From Planctomycetota bacterium (GTDB lineage Bacteria > Planctomycetota > Planctomycetia > Pirellulales > UBA7805), in contig JABABY010000096.1 of NCBI GenBank assembly GCA_014237955.1, forward strand, positions 1 to 7,299: a stretch of 7,299 bases of DNA, read 5' to 3'. This document shows, piece by piece, positions 4,501 to 7,299 of the stretch. The notes under the pieces are model-generated. The model was not told the origin of the DNA. It did not search any database and saw only the letters and a list, made by a program, of their open reading frames with translations. Each line of letters opens with the position of its first letter. The stretch's first letter is position 1. A program made the position numbers and the translations under genes.

Positions 4501-7299
4501 CTAGGGTTGCGATTTTTTCCCAATGGCGATCTCTGCCCGCCGTACATTGTCACGCGCCTCTCGATAATCAGGTGCGAGTTCGAGCGCCCGGCGAAATTGC
4601 GCGACGGCCGCTTCCATCTGACCCTCTGCCACCAAGAGTTTGCCCCAGTCGTTGTGAAGTTGGGCATTGGCTGGATCAGCCACTAGGGCACTTTCATAAC
4701 GTTTGATCGCCTCTTCCGGTTGCCCCAAATGTTGCAGCAGGTTGCCCCACTGTCGGTAAGCTTCCGAAAATTTACCGTCAGCGGCAACAGCCCGGTGATA
4801 ATGGTCCTTCGCCTCCTCAAAACGACGCAGTCGAGTCAAGAGCGTTGCCAGATTGTAGTGCACCAGCGCAAAATCGGGATCCAAGTCCAGGGCTTTCTCG
4901 TAGAGGACAATCGCATCATCGGGACGAGTCTGCCGGACTCTCAGATTTGCCAGATTACCATAGGCAGAAGCAAAAGTAGGATCGATCGTGATTGCCCTCG
5001 CAAGATGAACCTCCGCCTCATTGAGTCGACCCTGATCAAGAAGAATCGAACCCAAATTGGTCCGAAAATCGGCACGATCGGAAATTTGCAATCCAGCGTG
5101 AAGTTGTGCCTCAGCATCTTCGACCGCTCCAGCCTGCTTCAGGCCATCGGCAATTTTCATATGATTGGCCAACTCGAGCGATTTGAGCCTCTCTTCCAAA
5201 GCAGCATTCTGGAACAACTTTCCAGACACCGTTGCCGATTCTATAAAACGCTCTTCTCGGGACCGCGAGGTGTGCCGGCAATCGGCAAATAATTGATCGA
5301 GCGGTACGGGGCCCTTATAGATCATCGACAGGCGGCCCTGCCCATCGATGAGGAAACTTGTAGGCGCGGGAAGCACTGTATCATTAACCACCAGCAGATC
5401 ATGTATCGCCTGAAAGAGGCTCGCGAGTCCCTCAGTCGCTTTCCCATGTGTAAAGGGAAAATTGATCTGTTCAAGGAATGTTTCGGCAGCCTGCGGATCG
5501 GTCTTCTCCTCACCAAGTGAATCCATACAAAGTGCGACCACGTCAAGATTGTGCTCTGCAAACTCGTCTTTCCGTTTGGCTATTTCGGTGAGTTCCTCCC
5601 GGCAAGGAGCACACCAAGTAGCCCAAAGATTAATGAGTACCGGTCGACCCTTGCCAATCGCTAGTTGTTGTCTGCCTCCATCGTTAGTCCGATACTCGGC
5701 TGCCGGCATCGGTAAGAGTGATACCAGTGGGATTCTCACGCTAGCGGATGCCGGGGGGACCGTGAGCGGCTCGGGCTTAAGCTTCAGCACCCCCTGTCGC
5801 CTCGCGATCTTCTCTGCCCTGCCGGTCCCTTGCACGAGAACATAGCGACCATCCACTGCTAGATCAGAAAATGTCTCTGTCCCACCACCCGGCCAATGAA
5901 TTTTGATCGTTTGTGGTTCCTTCTTCGTTCCGAGTCCGAAATGAAGCCATTTACTTGACTGACTCAAAAATCCCTCTCCTGCCCTCACCGTCTTGATTTG
6001 TCTGAATTGCTCTTCCGATTCCGCTCCGCGCTCTGGCATCACTTCCACGCGTGCCCCTACCGCATCACGATTCGTGCCCCGGCCATTTCCAACAGGCTGT
6101 ACCATCAGTGAATGAAATCCGGCTGGCATATCATTGCGCAAAAATCGCAGACGCGGCGCGTTTCGATTGGAAAGCCAGACGTCCAGATCTCCATCCTGAT
6201 CCCAGTCGACAGTGACCAGACCTCGGCCATCATCTGGAAAATCCAATCCCATCGCTGAAGAGACATTGGCAAAGGCCGTAGCACGGTCACCCAGATTTAG
6301 ATAACAGCAATTTCGTTCTCGCCCACTGAAGGACCGGCCTTGTTGGAGCATTGCACGATGGGTATTCAAAGCCCGCTCAAATCCCTCATCTTCTGCCCTA
6401 TCTTCGCTGACTTTTGAACGCGACACGACCTGTCGCCAATAGAAACTTCACAAATCCCGTGTATCCTCCCCTGTAATAAATCCATTGGTCACGAGAAGAT
6501 CCTCCCACCCGTCGTTATTGATATCGACAAATGGACTACTCCAGGCCCACCTCCCCATCGTAACATCCGCCTGCTCGCTCGTATCCTCAAAGGTTCCATC
6601 ACCTCGATTTTTCATGAGTGTATTACCACGAGCAAATCGCTTCAGGGTAGTGCGAACCTCTTCAGATGCATCGGACTTGAATGCCGCCTGCGTAGTAATG
6701 CGATTGCCCGCCGAGGAAAACATGTTGCCGACATACAGATCCATCCAACCATCTCGATTATGATCACCCCAGGCGACGGACATCCCGTTGGCATGATCCC
6801 CTGCCCCCACAACCTCTGCAATATCGGTGAATTGATGCGCTGTTGATCCTTGAGTTTCTGTAGAGGTAGCTGAATCATTTCGATACAGGCTATTAGGCCC
6901 GTAGTCGTTTGCTACGTAGAGGTCCATATCCCCGTCTTGGTCATAATCCTCCCAAGAAGCGGCTAAGCTAAGACGATGATTGCCTCGGCCCAAGCCAACC
7001 TCGTCAGTGACGTTTCGAAATTGCCAGTCTCCCTGGTTGCGAAACAGCGCGTTCGGGCCACCTGAAGTGGCATCCTGATAAAGCGATCCGCGATAACTTA
7101 TACCTGGTATGGTCGAGTCTTCACGATTCGTAATGCTGCCATTTGGGCCGTATACGCAGACAAAAAGATCCAAATGCCCGTCGAGATCAAAATCGGCTGC
7201 AGTGAGCGATCTGGAATCGTCTGCGGTGGGAAGAAAAGTTCGCTCCTCAAAGTGGTCCCCTTCGTTGGAGGCAATGATGATACCTCCAGCAACCGCAAC
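4501..7299 (-). CDS. Candidate selenoprotein: FG-GAP/VCBS - ASPIC/UnbV - TlpA-like thioredoxin - TPR protein (5' partial, in-frame UGA)
   Basis: The frame is open at the window edge (7299), so the start lies outside; 932 residues are visible before TAG at 4503-4501, counting UGA 6450-6448 as Sec at residue 284. Numbering is from the window edge. Residues 1-375 carry FG-GAP/VCBS Ca-binding repeats: DFDLDGHLD (36), DYDQDGDMD (119), DHNRDGWMD (179), DINNDGWED (259) and, after the UGA, DWDQDGDLD (365). Residues 415-497 are an ASPIC/UnbV domain as in CRTAC1-like proteins (GARVEV, GEGFLSQ, LHFGLG, IHWPGGG). Residues about 535-672 are a TlpA/AhpC-type thioredoxin fold with WCAPC (Cys563, Cys566) and a cis-Pro loop PAPTSFLID (Pro646). 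Residues about 707-911 hold about six TPRs. The same frame runs through the UGA; neither half has its own plausible start or end, since the downstream half would begin at a GTG (6426) without a signal peptide, in mid-domain. A secreted or envelope location is expected from the domains. A pseudogene or sequencing error is the main alternative. Confidence 0.75.
6411..6442 (-). promoter_or_regulatory. Bacterial SECIS-like stem-loop just 3' of the UGA
   Basis: Minus strand: GCGACA (6436-6431), loop GGUCG (6430-6426), UGUCGC (6425-6420), a perfect 6-bp apical stem. Below it, CUAUUG (6442-6437) pairs with CAAAAG (6416-6411) at five of six positions, leaving GUU as a 3' bulge. The loop starts 17 nt after the UGA. 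Known bacterial SECIS elements lie inside the coding region directly 3' of the UGA, with a small stem and a G at the start of the apical loop; E. coli fdhF has the loop core GGUC at almost the same distance. SelB-tRNA(Sec) binding at this hairpin would drive Sec insertion. The typical bulged U of fdhF is not evident in the upper stem. Found by eye, without energy calculation. Confidence 0.7.
6448..6450 (-). other. In-frame UGA, probable selenocysteine codon
   Basis: The codons read GAT TTG TGA AGT TTC TAT TGG, i.e. D-L-(UGA)-S-F-Y-W-R-Q. The frame is open for 283 codons before and 648 after. The flanks belong to one FG-GAP array and one polypeptide. UGA terminates the first gene of the window, so it keeps its stop meaning in this genome; with the hairpin just downstream this favours Sec insertion over a general UGA reassignment. 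Confidence 0.72.

Noticed and set aside
5462..5845. Plus-strand open frames of 60-190 codons inside the minus-strand genes (e.g. 4720-5292, 5462-5845, 3848-4207)
   Set aside because: They mirror the coding frames of the opposite-strand genes, show no recognisable domain, and lie over well-supported protein domains.
6427..6450. Reading the minus-strand region as two separate genes, one ending at 6448 and one starting at GTG 6426
   Set aside because: Both are in the same frame, only 21 nt apart. The downstream part would begin in mid FG-GAP array without a signal peptide, and its GTG lies inside the hairpin loop. One recoded gene explains all of this.
6448..6450. UGA read as Trp or Gly by an alternative genetic code
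   Set aside because: The first gene in the window ends at a TGA with its domain complete, no other in-frame TGA occurs in the long genes, and Trp is encoded by TGG throughout.

Overview
The window looks like chromosomal DNA of a Planctomycetota-type bacterium, probably Pirellulales-like. This rests on gene content, not on a marker gene. It carries a long secreted protein with Ca-binding repeats and an alpha/alpha-toroid domain, a short leucine-rich-repeat lipoprotein, a multihaem c-type cytochrome ending in TPRs, and a giant FG-GAP/ASPIC-UnbV/thioredoxin/TPR protein. GC content is moderate and Shine-Dalgarno sites are weak or absent. No RNA genes, insertion sequences, CRISPR arrays or phage genes were seen.

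Layout. Plus strand: the 3' part of a large secreted protein (1-1974; its start lies outside the window), then a small LRR lipoprotein gene (2067-2594). Minus strand, converging on these across a 47-bp gap: a heptahaem cytochrome c with TPRs (4315 down to 2642), preceded by the FG-GAP/ASPIC-UnbV/TlpA-thioredoxin/TPR gene (window edge at 7299 down to 4501). The two minus-strand genes point the same way, 185 bp apart. A sigma70-like promoter in that gap suggests the cytochrome can also be transcribed alone.

Main result. The large minus-strand gene is interrupted by one in-frame UGA (6450-6448), with the same reading frame continuing on both sides. The two halves together make one continuous domain architecture: FG-GAP/VCBS repeats lie on both sides, followed by ASPIC/UnbV, a WCAPC thioredoxin domain and about six TPRs. 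Directly after the UGA, 17 nt before its loop, is a perfect 6-bp stem with a GGUCG loop, extended by a second helix. This is the layout of a bacterial SECIS element, with the same GGUC loop core as E. coli fdhF. The simplest reading is a selenoprotein: a FG-GAP/ASPIC-UnbV protein with Sec in the context D-L-U-S-F-Y-W, fused to a thioredoxin module and encoded beside a heptahaem cytochrome. UGA is used as the terminator of the first gene, so a genome-wide UGA reassignment is unlikely.

How the genes may work together (inference). The cytochrome and the Sec/thioredoxin protein are both expected outside the cytoplasm, both end in TPRs and both carry redox centres, so they may form an envelope redox module. 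The two plus-strand genes look unrelated to it.
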